From the NCBI GenBank assembly GCA_028718185.1, contig JAQUMH010000004.1, positions 74,334 through 138,333 on the forward strand: DNA of 64,000 nt. The letters are read 5' to 3'. A program made the position numbers and the translations under genes. Source of the DNA: Elusimicrobiota bacterium. Its GTDB lineage: Bacteria > Elusimicrobiota > UBA8919. This document shows positions 50,265-59,218 of this stretch, one piece after another; position 1 is the stretch's first letter; the number at the start of each line of letters is the position of its first letter. The notes beneath the pieces are model-generated. The model was given only the letters and a program-made list of their open reading frames with translations. It had not been told where the DNA came from and made no database searches.

Positions 50265-51569
50265 TTATAAGAGTTCGCCTGCTAAGGCTGCTAAATTTGA
50301 TCTTTCTGTTTTTTTAAAACTAATATGCCCGTAGGTTTCCTGACCTTTGAATCTTTCAACAAGATAGGTAAGACCATTAGAATCGGCATCAAGGTAGGGA
50401 TTGTCTATTTGATATGGGTCACCTGTTAGCACAACTTTTGTGCCTTCTCCCGCCCTTGAAATAATTGTTTTTATTTCATGAGGGGTAAGGTTTTGTGCAT
50501 CATCAATAATAATAAACTGTTTAGGAATACTTCTGCCCCTAAGGAACGCTAATGCTTCAATTTCGATTTTCCCGCTGTCAAAGAAATACTGGACTTTTTC
50601 TTCGGTATTCTCATCCGGATTGTTTTTATCTACAAGGAACTCCAAATTATCGTATATAGAACCCATCCATTGCGAGATTTTTTCTTCTTTTGTCCCTGGT
50701 AAATATCCGATATCTTTACCGACAGGCGTTACTGATTTCCCTACAAGGAGCCGTTTATAATTTTTTTCATCTATTGTTTTTTGAAGTCCTGCCGCTAAGG
50801 ATAATAATGTCTTACCTGCACCCGGAACACCGATAAGAGTTACAAGCATGATACTATCCGAAAGCAAAAGCTCAAATGCAAATTTTTGTTCCATATTCAG
50901 CGGTTTTAGTCCCCAAACAGCAGTTTCTTTATAAACAAGCGCAACGAGTGTTTTTGACTTCATATCATACTTGGCAAGTGCTGACTTTTGCGGGTTTGAT
51001 TCATCTTTTAACATTACAAATTCATTTGCGGTAAGTTCTTCTTTTACTTTTGTTGATTTATTTTTATAAAATTTATCAAGCACTTCGCTTGATACGCTGA
51101 TTTCCCTGTAACCCTGGTATAATTGCTCGATTTTTATTTTTTCTTTTTCATAATCCTGAGTTTTAACGCCTATTGCTTCTGCCTTAATTCTCAAATTTAT
51201 GTCTTTTGTTATGAATACTACCTGTTCTCCCTTTTTTTGTCTTGCAAATGCCGAAGAAAGAATGAGATTATCTTTCCTTGAGTTTGAAAAATCGTAAGGT
51301 AGGGTTAGTTTTTGTTCAAGTTCTACGAACAGTTTTCCGCCATCTGCTAAAGAAACGCCTTCGCTGAGCCTGCCTTTTATAATAAGTTGACTTAATTTAC
51401 GCGATACGCTTCTTGCTGCTTTACCTCTTTCATCATGTAACGTTTTTAAATTATCAAGTTCCTCAATAACTGTCATAGGAATAACAACATTATTGTCCTT
51501 AAATTCAGTAAATGCTTCCGGGTCATGAATCAAAACGTTCGTGTCAAGTATAAAAGTTTTTTTAGCCAT
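50265..51569 (-). CDS. PhoH-family protein with N-terminal PIN domain (YlaK-like)
   Basis: 434 residues. The PIN domain (1-130) has FILDTNVLIHDPEAF (acidic metal site) and TKDINLRIKAE. The PhoH ATPase (about 215-434) has TLIGVPGAGKTLLSLAAGLQK (Walker A), KQFIIIDDAQNLTPHEIKTI (Walker B) and LTGDPYQIDNPYLD. PIN-PhoH proteins are RNA helicase-nucleases, implicated in RNA turnover or stress survival. A composite hairpin repeat (51614-51671) lies upstream. Confidence 0.9.
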   Translation of the reverse strand: MAKKTFILDTNVLIHDPEAFTEFKDNNVVIPMTVIEELDNLKTLHDERGKAARSVSRKLSQLIIKGRLSEGVSLADGGKLFVELEQKLTLPYDFSNSRKDNLILSSAFARQKKGEQVVFITKDINLRIKAEAIGVKTQDYEKEKIKIEQLYQGYREISVSSEVLDKFYKNKSTKVKEELTANEFVMLKDESNPQKSALAKYDMKSKTLVALVYKETAVWGLKPLNMEQKFAFELLLSDSIMLVTLIGVPGAGKTLLSLAAGLQKTIDEKNYKRLLVGKSVTPVGKDIGYLPGTKEEKISQWMGSIYDNLEFLVDKNNPDENTEEKVQYFFDSGKIEIEALAFLRGRSIPKQFIIIDDAQNLTPHEIKTIISRAGEGTKVVLTGDPYQIDNPYLDADSNGLTYLVERFKGQETYGHISFKKTERSNLAALAGELL

Positions 51570-51613
51570 AATCTTATTTTACATTTTGATTGAAAAAAGT
51601 CAAGGATATTTTT

Positions 51614-51672
51614 ACTTTTTCGCAGAAAAAGTACCCCCCTGCCAGTTTTGTCTACAACAAAACTAGGGGGGA
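51614..51672. repeat. Double-hairpin element, copy 2, between phoH-like and RNase J-like genes
   Basis: First hairpin ACTTTTT/AAAAAGT (51614-51620, 51626-51632); directly adjacent second hairpin CCCCCC (51634-51639), unpaired TGCC, AGTTTTGT (51644-51651), loop, ACAAAACT (51657-51664), A, GGGGGG (51666-51671). Same order and bulge position as 25116-25193. The other half of the 170-bp gap holds nothing clear. Confidence 0.7.
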
Positions 51673-51737
51673 TTCCTTATAGTATTTTTCTTTTATTCTC
51701 AGTCTGCTACTTGTTCAGTGTCTATATGCAAGGGTTT

Positions 51738-53252
51738 TCACAATTCTATTGACTTTCTCAATTCCGGTCTTAAAACCTTCACTCCAAACTCTTCAAATAT
51801 AGCAGAATTTTCAGTATGAACAGGTATAACACATTTTGGATTAACCGATTTTATAAATTTTTTCAAGTCCTTTTTGGATATGTGCCCTGACGTGTGTGCA
51901 TGTTCCATTTTCAATCCGGCGAGTTTTATCCAATTTTTAAGTATATCATACGAAAACTCCATTTCTTCGTTAAACGGTTCTGCTTTTCCGTATATATAAG
52001 TTCCCTGTATTTTCCCATTAACCGGTAAAAACTGCAGGAACGTAAGAGGTCCGTTTGAAGTATACAAAATATACTTTTCCGGATTACTTAAAATTGCTTC
52101 CCTCCCTATAGGACCCCAGAAAATATTTTCATTTGGTATTTTTATTGCATCCGGATGCTTTTCAGCAGTATCCTGTGCTGAAAGCAATATCCTCTGATAA
52201 CCATCTCTTCCGGTAACAAAAGTTTCAACAAACAAATTCATTGCTGCAGTAGGCATTTCCGAGTATTTCTTAGATTTTTTATTAAGCTTTTCCCTGGATA
52301 AGTAGATTTTAAAATCATCTATACTCAATAAATTATCAACAATATTTTTAGGTTCATTATAATTTAAATACAAAATAAAGTAAGCTTTTTTATCATCAAT
52401 TACCAATTCTCTTCCCGTCTCTTTTGCCACCCTGTGTAAAGTCCTTACCCTGTCTATATCTGCGGGAGAAGCATCATAAATTACCAATCCTTTCTCTTTT
52501 TTTGTAATATCGCATGCAGCTGCAAAAACCTCGTCTTCACTTTCTAATGCATCGTTGTCCTCATTTCTTGATAAACGTGTACCTTCTGTAATTAAAACAT
52601 CTATTTTTTCTTTTGATATAGCTTCTAAAAACGATTCTGTTTCTTTTTTCCTATACCCGTGGAACCTGAAATCACCGGTATACACTATTTTCTTATTTTT
52701 AGTTAAAATCAAAAATGCACTTGCGCCGACTACTGAATGGTCCACATCAAACCTGCGGATTTTAATATCCCTGCCAATCTGCTTCTCTTCATTTAACTCA
52801 ATAACGTTAAAAGATTCCTGCTCGGCTTCAGCAGCCCAGTTTTTATTAATATCGCCTCTTAATTTAAGGAATTTTTTTGTAGCAGCAGATGAATAGATGG
52901 GAATATCGGGACGAACTAACCCAAGATAACCGGAATGGTCAAGATGCCCGTGTGATAAGAGTATAGCATCCACGTTGCGGTCTTCAGGAATCCCATTTAC
53001 AGTAAAATCTCCATTAGCTTCATAACTTACTTTAAGTCCGGCATTCTTATAAAGGCCTTCTATCTCAGGAATAACACCTATTTTACGAAGGTCATCTATG
53101 TTTGTTGGTCTTAATAAAGGGAATTCAAAGAATTTCCCCTCTTCATTAAAAGACATACCAAAATCAAGGAATATTTTAGTATTGCCTTCTTCAAGGAAAA
53201 TCTTATTCCCACCGATTTCGTCTACACCACCAAAAAATGTTAGTTTAGGCAT
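51738..53252 (-). CDS. Metallo-beta-lactamase RNase J-like protein
   Basis: 504 residues. Beta-lactamase fold: FFGGVDEIGGNKIFLEEG, ILLSHGHLDHSGYLG (near residue 97, H-x-H-x-D-H), DVDHSVVGASAFLI and VYTGDFRFHG; the beta-CASP region follows (YDASPADIDR) and HTSGHISKKDLKKFI then PVHTENSAIFEEFG carry motifs B and C. The length and arrangement suggest an RNA 5'-exonuclease/endonuclease like RNase J, although the C-terminal domain is short. The SD is not strong. Probably part of RNA turnover with phoH-like and RNase AM-like neighbours. Confidence 0.88.
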   Translation of the reverse strand: MPKLTFFGGVDEIGGNKIFLEEGNTKIFLDFGMSFNEEGKFFEFPLLRPTNIDDLRKIGVIPEIEGLYKNAGLKVSYEANGDFTVNGIPEDRNVDAILLSHGHLDHSGYLGLVRPDIPIYSSAATKKFLKLRGDINKNWAAEAEQESFNVIELNEEKQIGRDIKIRRFDVDHSVVGASAFLILTKNKKIVYTGDFRFHGYRKKETESFLEAISKEKIDVLITEGTRLSRNEDNDALESEDEVFAAACDITKKEKGLVIYDASPADIDRVRTLHRVAKETGRELVIDDKKAYFILYLNYNEPKNIVDNLLSIDDFKIYLSREKLNKKSKKYSEMPTAAMNLFVETFVTGRDGYQRILLSAQDTAEKHPDAIKIPNENIFWGPIGREAILSNPEKYILYTSNGPLTFLQFLPVNGKIQGTYIYGKAEPFNEEMEFSYDILKNWIKLAGLKMEHAHTSGHISKKDLKKFIKSVNPKCVIPVHTENSAIFEEFGVKVLRPELRKSIEL

Positions 53253-53560
53253 AATTTATATACTAAGAAAACTTTAATTTGAGAAGATAAGCATTACTTT
53301 TTATTTTCAATTATCTATCAAGATTATTGTTGAAATTTTGAGAAATCAACTAAGCCATCCCATCGTTAGCCTATGAACTTATTTATTGTGTAATTATGAT
53401 GGAATATATCGGTACCCAACTTAGGATACCTACCGTACCAACTGTTATGCACCACTTTAAAGTTAGTTGATGTCCCCTAACTTCCCTTTATCTATTTATC
53501 TAACAACATTCATCATTCCCTATAAGACAACCATTTAAACATCGTCCTTCTTCTTCCTGT
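53253..53560. other. Gene-free spacer beyond the helicase-nuclease gene
   Basis: 308 bp with no reading frame I would call and no tRNA or strong terminator. An inverted repeat ATCAACTAA (53345-53353)/TTAGTTGAT (53463-53471) brackets about 110 bp, and GGTACCC...GGATACC-like words lie between. These could be remnants of an insertion boundary of the helicase gene, but nothing is decisive. Confidence 0.4.
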
Positions 53561-56500
53561 TTATTTTAACAAATCAATTATAAATTGAAACACTGTGTTG
53601 CGATCAAATTTTTCATCTATCCAATCGGCATATTTAATTCGGCAGAATCTCCAACCTGCAGCTTCAAGAACACGTTGGCGTTCCTCATCACTTTCAATAT
53701 GGATACCATATGCCTCATCTATTTCGTCTTTGAAATGACATGGTCCATCACACTCAATTGCAATACGCTTTCCTGTATTTGTATTACTTATGACAAAATC
53801 AATCTTGAAACCACAACTTTCCACTTGATTTTGAATTTTATAACCATGTTTTAGATACGCGAGTAAAAGATTGAAAAATTCTTCTTCAAAATAAGAATCA
53901 AATGGCTTGAGATCGGTTGAATAAAATTTAACCTCTCCGTTATCTTGTGCGTATTCAAGATATTTCTTCAACCAAATTCTCTCTGGCATTTCTTGCAGTG
54001 ACAAACTGATGAAGCAATGTACTTGCAATCTTGCCCGTGAAAACGCAACATTAACTCTACCTTTGTTTATATCGGCTCGAATATCGCCACCTTCACCTGT
54101 TAACGGCACATATCTATTTTTTTGCTCAGGCATCCTGATGACGAATGAATAAATTATAATATCTTTCTCATCACCCTGAATACCCTCAATAATACTAACT
54201 ATGTAATTGTCATCTTCTTCTCTAAATCCCTCTTTCTCAAAGAGGTCGCGGATATAAGTCGCTTGAGCGTTAAAAAATGATAAAATACCAATAGATTTTT
54301 CATGATAGCGTTTATCATTACGTAATTCCTTAAAAAGTTCTAATACCCCTTTTGCTTCAGCAACATTTACATTGTCCGAAAATTCTTCACTCCAATCTGA
54401 TTTAATTTCATGAATAATCATTATGCGGTTTGTATTTTTGTAAGTAAGATAATTATTGTTAATTGGTATTAACTCCTTGCCCTTGGGTGTATAAAAATAT
54501 TCATTACTAAAACCTATCAATTCTGCCGGTGAACGGTAATGATATCGGAGTGGTCTATCCATAAAACCTCGCTTGTATGCAATATCTAAAACAGATTGAA
54601 CAGCAGAACCAGTTGATTTAATTTGTCTTTCTTCTGGTATTTGATAACGATGTGCCAGTTCATCAAATATGCGATTTGATTTGAACATTATCGTACTATC
54701 ACGCATTTGTTCGCTATCACCAACAAATAAAACTCTATTTGTCCGATACATAACTGGCAAAGTATAAGCGACGTTGCATTGAGACGCCTCATCTAAAATT
54801 ACATAATCGAAAATCCCAGCCTCAAGCGGAATAATGCGACTGGCATCATCAAGTTCCATAATCCAAACAGGAATTAAATCAAGGATCGCTTTGAAATTAT
54901 TCACATCTTTACGAAGATTATCAAATGTTTTAAACGCTTTTTTTGACTTTCCAAAAGCACTTGCAAGTTTTCTTACAACCTGCTTGATTGTTATTCCCGT
55001 TTTCCATTTCTCAATTATTCCCTTATTGATAATATTTTGGATATAAAGAGCGACTCGCTTAATTCTTTTTTCCTCTGTTCGTTTTAACTCAGAACCTATC
55101 CTATTTGTGCTGTCCGTTTTTGCTAGTTTTTTAAGTTCTGATTTTATTTCCTGTACACGTAGAATTCTATTTTTTATTTCTTTAAAATCCGTAAGTTTTA
55201 AATTATCAATTTTATCGTCTAAAACCTCAAACTCGTCATTGGTGATACCACAATTACTTAATTTTTGTTGTAATATTTTCTCAACATTATTAAGGAATTG
55301 GATATTTTCATAGTAAGAACAATGATTATAAAGATAATCCAGTTCCTTTGATTGTTCGTTTCGTGATATCTCGCTGGCCAATATTTTATCTATATAATCA
55401 ACAATTTCGAGTGGTAGTTTCTTGCGAATATTACTGAGACGTAAATTTCGAATTATATTATTAACTTTACGGAAAAATATTGAATGGCGGTCATAACCTG
55501 TTTTTGCAACATCATCTCTAATATTTTCAATTGCTTCAGAAAAATGTTCACTATTTAGTTTAAGAATACGCAAAAACCGATCAAATTCTTTCTTTTTGTC
55601 GCTTCGCTCGTATTCTCCGATAACTTTGTTAAGTGTTTCTATTTCCATTCTTATATTTTTTATTTCTTGCCATTCGGCAAATGAAAAACTTTTGGCAAAA
55701 TATTCAAAATTGGAAACATTAACATCATATTCTTTAAGCTGAATAAGCTCTTGATGTAACTGGTAATATTTTCTCTGAATAGCAATAACTTCATTTAGCG
55801 CATTACGATTTTTTTCTTTTTCTTCAACAATCTTATCAATCGTTGGAGATGAAATACTGTCGCCACTATATTCCACTAAATGTTTTCTTGCATTAAATTT
55901 GTATCCAAGTTTTTCAATATGAGCTCCGAGTGCACTTAATTGTGGCGCAATACCATCTGCTTCATCTTCTTCCCCAATTTGCGCCGAGTTTGGATTGGGA
56001 AGATAGCCAAACAAATATTTTACATCAAGTTTTTTGAGTTTATCTTTTACAACTTTAAGAGCTTGTGCTTTTTGGCTAACGAAAAGTACGCGACTACCAG
56101 TAGCGGCAAGATGACAAAGTATATTTGAAATTGTTTCTGATTTCCCGGTTCCAGGCGGACCTTGAATAATTGCCGCTTTGTTTCCAAGAATTGAAAGCGT
56201 AGAAAGTTGATATTTGTCGTAAAGAAATGGAAAATATAAGTCTTTTTCATGCGGAGTGCCGGTCTCGATGTTTAATTCATCGTCTTGCGCCCAGCTTGTA
56301 AGCGCGGTTTTACTAAGTTCTTCTTCTGTTAATTGAGTAAGTTTTGCTAAATCATCGGCAAGAAAATAATTTGCTTTCGGGCTTAAAGCAATTTTTATTT
56401 CTTCAAGTGAAAAAGATTTTTCATCAAAATTAGTGTTCTTTAGTCTAAGTTGTGCCTTTATTTTGTGCCATATTTCTATGAAAATATCTAAATTTATTAT

Positions 56501-57382
56501 GGGCAAAGTAAATTGCCCCTCAATTTCATATTTACCCATCTCTTCTAAAAGCTGAAAATACAAATCATCACCGAGTATTGATTCTAGCATTCCTATGTTC
56601 ACTTGGACTTCTGGATCAACGAGACAAATAGAATATTCCTTAGCACCTGTTTTTTTGTTAAATTCTTGTTCTATTTTTACCGGTAATGAAAAAAGTGGAT
56701 ACCTATCAATCTTGGTTCTTACTGATTTTTCTTCCACATTTTCTGTTTGTTCATCTGGTAAAATAATGTCTTCACTACTTTCAATAGGAATTTCAATTTC
56801 AAAATATCCAAAACTTAATATAATCTGTTTTGTATATTGGTCATTTCTGTATTTGCTATAAATATCATTTATTTTGTTTGCCAGTTCTTTTTCTTTTTCG
56901 TAAACATCCATTTCACTTTCAGGAACATCTTTTGGGTCATATTTATAAAAAGTTTTTAAATTAATTAATTCACCAACTTTTTCGTCAGTATCTCTATTTA
57001 ATAAACCGAGTAATCCAAAAATTACTGTTGGCAAATTAACAGAATATTTCTGTTGTGCCAGCACTGTACGTTCTCTGGTTACTTTTACATAACCAAGACA
57101 ATACTTTATGAAATTTAAAAGATTGTTATCCATAATATTCATATTTTGCCCAGTTGGAATAATTATAGTCTTTTTATTAAACTCTTCTTTCGTTATCTGA
57201 TCCGGTTCTTTTGCTAAACCTTGTGTTTTAGGTATGTTTGTCAGTTCTTTTTCCAATGTCTCCGCTTCATTCTTTGATAGTTTCCACCTCTTTTGTGTAT
57301 TTGGATCAATATAAAAGTATTCCCACTCCTGTGTATTAGGATTTTTTTCCCGGATGTATTTGTGTGCTGCTCTGAAATCCAT
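53561..57382 (-). CDS. Superfamily-I helicase with C-terminal Vsr-like endonuclease, putative defence protein
   Basis: 1273 residues. Residues 1-390 are an N-terminal region I do not recognise. Walker A GNKAAIIQGPPGTGKSETIS (400-419) begins a UPF1/DNA2-like SF1 helicase; VILDEASQCNVAYTLPVMY is Walker B, FVGDSEQMRDS motif III, and the late motifs are KGRVNVAFSRAR. A long coiled-coil-like insert (about 500-840) separates N- and C-terminal motor parts. The end has KIDFVISNTNTGKRIAIECD and LEAAGWRFCRIKYADWI, a Vsr/DUF559-type PD-(D/E)XK nuclease. The same helicase-Vsr layout is known from the single-gene anti-phage system named hhe. SD AGAAGGAG. The gene stands alone beside tRNA-Gly, and its base composition looks more even than its neighbours. 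Confidence 0.82.
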   Translation of the reverse strand: MDFRAAHKYIREKNPNTQEWEYFYIDPNTQKRWKLSKNEAETLEKELTNIPKTQGLAKEPDQITKEEFNKKTIIIPTGQNMNIMDNNLLNFIKYCLGYVKVTRERTVLAQQKYSVNLPTVIFGLLGLLNRDTDEKVGELINLKTFYKYDPKDVPESEMDVYEKEKELANKINDIYSKYRNDQYTKQIILSFGYFEIEIPIESSEDIILPDEQTENVEEKSVRTKIDRYPLFSLPVKIEQEFNKKTGAKEYSICLVDPEVQVNIGMLESILGDDLYFQLLEEMGKYEIEGQFTLPIINLDIFIEIWHKIKAQLRLKNTNFDEKSFSLEEIKIALSPKANYFLADDLAKLTQLTEEELSKTALTSWAQDDELNIETGTPHEKDLYFPFLYDKYQLSTLSILGNKAAIIQGPPGTGKSETISNILCHLAATGSRVLFVSQKAQALKVVKDKLKKLDVKYLFGYLPNPNSAQIGEEDEADGIAPQLSALGAHIEKLGYKFNARKHLVEYSGDSISSPTIDKIVEEKEKNRNALNEVIAIQRKYYQLHQELIQLKEYDVNVSNFEYFAKSFSFAEWQEIKNIRMEIETLNKVIGEYERSDKKKEFDRFLRILKLNSEHFSEAIENIRDDVAKTGYDRHSIFFRKVNNIIRNLRLSNIRKKLPLEIVDYIDKILASEISRNEQSKELDYLYNHCSYYENIQFLNNVEKILQQKLSNCGITNDEFEVLDDKIDNLKLTDFKEIKNRILRVQEIKSELKKLAKTDSTNRIGSELKRTEEKRIKRVALYIQNIINKGIIEKWKTGITIKQVVRKLASAFGKSKKAFKTFDNLRKDVNNFKAILDLIPVWIMELDDASRIIPLEAGIFDYVILDEASQCNVAYTLPVMYRTNRVLFVGDSEQMRDSTIMFKSNRIFDELAHRYQIPEERQIKSTGSAVQSVLDIAYKRGFMDRPLRYHYRSPAELIGFSNEYFYTPKGKELIPINNNYLTYKNTNRIMIIHEIKSDWSEEFSDNVNVAEAKGVLELFKELRNDKRYHEKSIGILSFFNAQATYIRDLFEKEGFREEDDNYIVSIIEGIQGDEKDIIIYSFVIRMPEQKNRYVPLTGEGGDIRADINKGRVNVAFSRARLQVHCFISLSLQEMPERIWLKKYLEYAQDNGEVKFYSTDLKPFDSYFEEEFFNLLLAYLKHGYKIQNQVESCGFKIDFVISNTNTGKRIAIECDGPCHFKDEIDEAYGIHIESDEERQRVLEAAGWRFCRIKYADWIDEKFDRNTVFQFIIDLLK

Positions 57383-57539
57383 GCTGATTGCTCCTTCTAA
57401 TTATCTTCGATTCCTTATTGTCATCTATTTTACAAACAACTTCTTATTTTCAGCTTCTATTTCTCTAACAAATTCTGTTAAAACCTTGAGTAATCAGTCT
57501 TTTCTCAAATTTCAAGATTTATTGCAAAAGTCTTCGTTC

Positions 57540-57797
57540 TTATCTACTTTTTATTAAACGCAATTTCCTTTCCTTTGTCCAGCGTTTTATTTCGCTTTCG
57601 CGTTTTGTTGCTGATGACCTGTTGGGGTGTTTTTCTGTATAAACGCATTTAACGGGTGTTTTATTTGAGGTGTATCTTGCGCCGGTGCCTTTATTGTGTT
57701 CGGTGAGGCGTCTTTTAAGGTCAGATGTGATTCCGGTATAAAGAGTGGTGTCGGAGCATTTTAGGATGTAAAGGTAATAAGGGCTGGGGCTTTTCAT
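57540..57797 (-). CDS. GIY-YIG nuclease-domain protein (YhbQ-like)
   Basis: 85 residues. YLYILKCSDTTLYTGITSDLKRRLTEHN and YTSNKTPVKCVYTEKH match the UPF0213 family; the core reads T-L-Y-T-G and the catalytic Glu is in KRESEIKRW. Its DNA is clearly G/T-richer on the plus strand than other genes here, and it lies between the helicase-nuclease gene and a hairpin array, so it may have come in with them. A second, longer family member is at 25215-25505; the two are not close copies. Confidence 0.88.
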   Translation of the reverse strand: MKSPSPYYLYILKCSDTTLYTGITSDLKRRLTEHNKGTGARYTSNKTPVKCVYTEKHPNRSSATKRESEIKRWTKERKLRLIKSR

Positions 57798-57861
57798 GGG
57801 GCAGTGTCCTTTGCTGCTAATAAGGTTAAAGTTTTAAAATTCCTTTAAGACTTTATTGATT

Positions 57862-58091
57862 ACCCCGATTCTTATTCATAAGTGAATATGTAATCGGGGT
57901 TACCTACTTGTCCGGTCCAGTAGGTCCGAACGAGTATAATATGGACATATACCTAGTCCTTATGACAGGACTAGGTATTGAAAATTTTGAATTTCCGTGA
58001 AATCCTCTATTTATTATCCCGATTTTTATTTATAACTGAATATGTGATCGGGATCATTATTTTACGTTTCCGGTAGGGAACGCAAAATAAT
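57862..58091. repeat. Tandem array of five hairpins upstream of GIY-YIG and next to tRNA-Gly
   Basis: Within 230 bp: (A) ACCCCGATT/AATCGGGGT 57862-57900 with an inner TATTCA/TGAATA stem; (B) ACCTACT/AGTAGGT 57902-57925; (C) perfect ACCTAGTCCT/AGGACTAGGT 57951-57976; (D) ATCCCGAT/ATCGGGAT 58016-58054, a diverged copy of A; (E) ATTATTTTACGTTTC/GGAACGCAAAATAAT 58056-58091. No gene is present in 57798-58093. No U tracts follow, so they do not look like ordinary terminators. Confidence 0.8.
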
Positions 58092-58093
58092 TG

Positions 58094-58164
58094 AGCGGGT
58101 GAGGGGAATCGAACCCCCGTCTTCAGCTTGGGAAGCTGACATTCTGCCATTAGACCACACCCGC
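58094..58164 (-). tRNA. tRNA-Gly (CCC anticodon)
   Basis: 71-nt cloverleaf on the minus strand. Acceptor stem GCGGGTG/CACCCGC, discriminator U as usual for glycine. The anticodon stem TCAGC/GCTGA encloses TTCCCAA, so the anticodon is CCC (codon GGG). The D-loop has GGTCTAATGGC and the T-arm GGGTTCGATTCC. CCA is not encoded. It is immediately next to the hairpin array. Confidence 0.95.
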
Positions 58165-58216
58165 GTGATAAAAAAGTTAATTAGTTGATTAGTGAATTAG
58201 TAAATTAGGGTAAAAA

Positions 58217-59116
58217 TTATTTTGCAAAATCGGTTATGTCTTGGAAAATCATTCCGCTGCCGGCTAATTTGCCTAGTTTGTCTTTAATTAATATGGTTCC
58301 GTATCCTATTAGGATTCGTTTGTTGTTTTTCCCTAATGTATAAACTTCCTGCCTGTTTAATATTTGCTGATTTATAAAGGCATCGAAAAGGATTGTTGGT
58401 ATCTCGGTTTGTCTTATAAATACATCTTTCGTATTTTTACCAATTGCAGATGATTTATTTATACCTAAAATATTTTGTGCCTGTGAATTAAACATTGTTA
58501 TCTTGCCCTCTTTATTTGCAGAAATAAAACCGCCGGGGATACTTTCAATGATGTTTTCTGTATAGTCCTTTGAATACAGGACTTCCTGGTATAACTCGGT
58601 ATTTTCAATCATCATAGCAATAAAACTGGAAATTGTTAAAAGTAGTTCTTTGTCCAGTTCTTCAAATTTAATTTGCTTATTTATGACTTCAATTGCTCCG
58701 TAATTTTTATTTTTTAATATAATCGGGACACAAAGTATGTTTTTAGTAGTAATACCGGCGATATCATCAACTTCTTTTGAATATTGTACGTGTTTCTGCG
58801 GTTCATTTACTATTTCGGACCTGCCTACTTGTGCTACCCAACCTACAAATCCAAAACCAAGCTTATGTTTCAATCGCTCATCACGTTTGATAATCCCTTC
58901 ACTATTTTTACCAACGCTTGTAAGACATGTAAGCCGTTTCTGTTCATAATCAATAGTATAAATAGTCGCAGTTTCAATTTTCAAAGTATCAATAACAATA
59001 GATAAAATCTTACCGGATAGTTCCTTAAGAGTAAGCTTAAAACTTAAAAATGATGCAATCTCGTGTAACGCCTTTAAATGTTCTATTTCACTTTTTACAG
59101 CAGGCACATAATCCAT
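58217..59116 (-). CDS. GAF-PAS sensory protein without output domain
   Basis: 299 residues from ATG 59116 (GAGG 9 nt upstream). GAF domain about residues 15-165 (ATIYTIDYEQKRLTCLTS, LGFGFVGWVAQVGRSEIVN, NILCVPIILKNKNYGAIEVI), helical linker, then a PAS domain about 185-297 (IIESIPGGFISANKEGKITMFN, GKNTKDVF, GSGMIFQDITDFAK). The frame stops where a histidine-kinase DHp domain would begin. It may be a partner sensor that works in trans, or a remnant of a kinase; 52 bp separate it from tRNA-Gly and no kinase domain follows in any frame that I can see. Confidence 0.8.
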   Translation of the reverse strand: MDYVPAVKSEIEHLKALHEIASFLSFKLTLKELSGKILSIVIDTLKIETATIYTIDYEQKRLTCLTSVGKNSEGIIKRDERLKHKLGFGFVGWVAQVGRSEIVNEPQKHVQYSKEVDDIAGITTKNILCVPIILKNKNYGAIEVINKQIKFEELDKELLLTISSFIAMMIENTELYQEVLYSKDYTENIIESIPGGFISANKEGKITMFNSQAQNILGINKSSAIGKNTKDVFIRQTEIPTILFDAFINQQILNRQEVYTLGKNNKRILIGYGTILIKDKLGKLAGSGMIFQDITDFAK

Positions 59117-59133
59117 AATTAGCGACCTCATCG

Positions 59134-59202
59134 CAAGATTACACAGATTTTAAAAGACGATTACGCAGATATTACCGTCGGAATCTAATCTGTGTAATCT
59201 TG
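59134..59202. repeat. GATTACACAGATT intergenic inverted repeat
   Basis: Perfect 16-bp arms CAAGATTACACAGATT (59134-59149) and AATCTGTGTAATCTTG (59187-59202), with a related GACGATTACGCAGAT unit in the loop. It fills the spacer between the CCA-enzyme gene and the GAF-PAS gene. Confidence 0.85.
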
Positions 59203-59218
59203 TCTTTAATCGGCGTAA

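Noticed and set aside
53345-53471. ATCAACTAA/TTAGTTGAT inverted repeat as the end of an insertion sequence
   Set aside because: Only 9 bp, no transposase and no target duplication; kept as a remark in the spacer entry.
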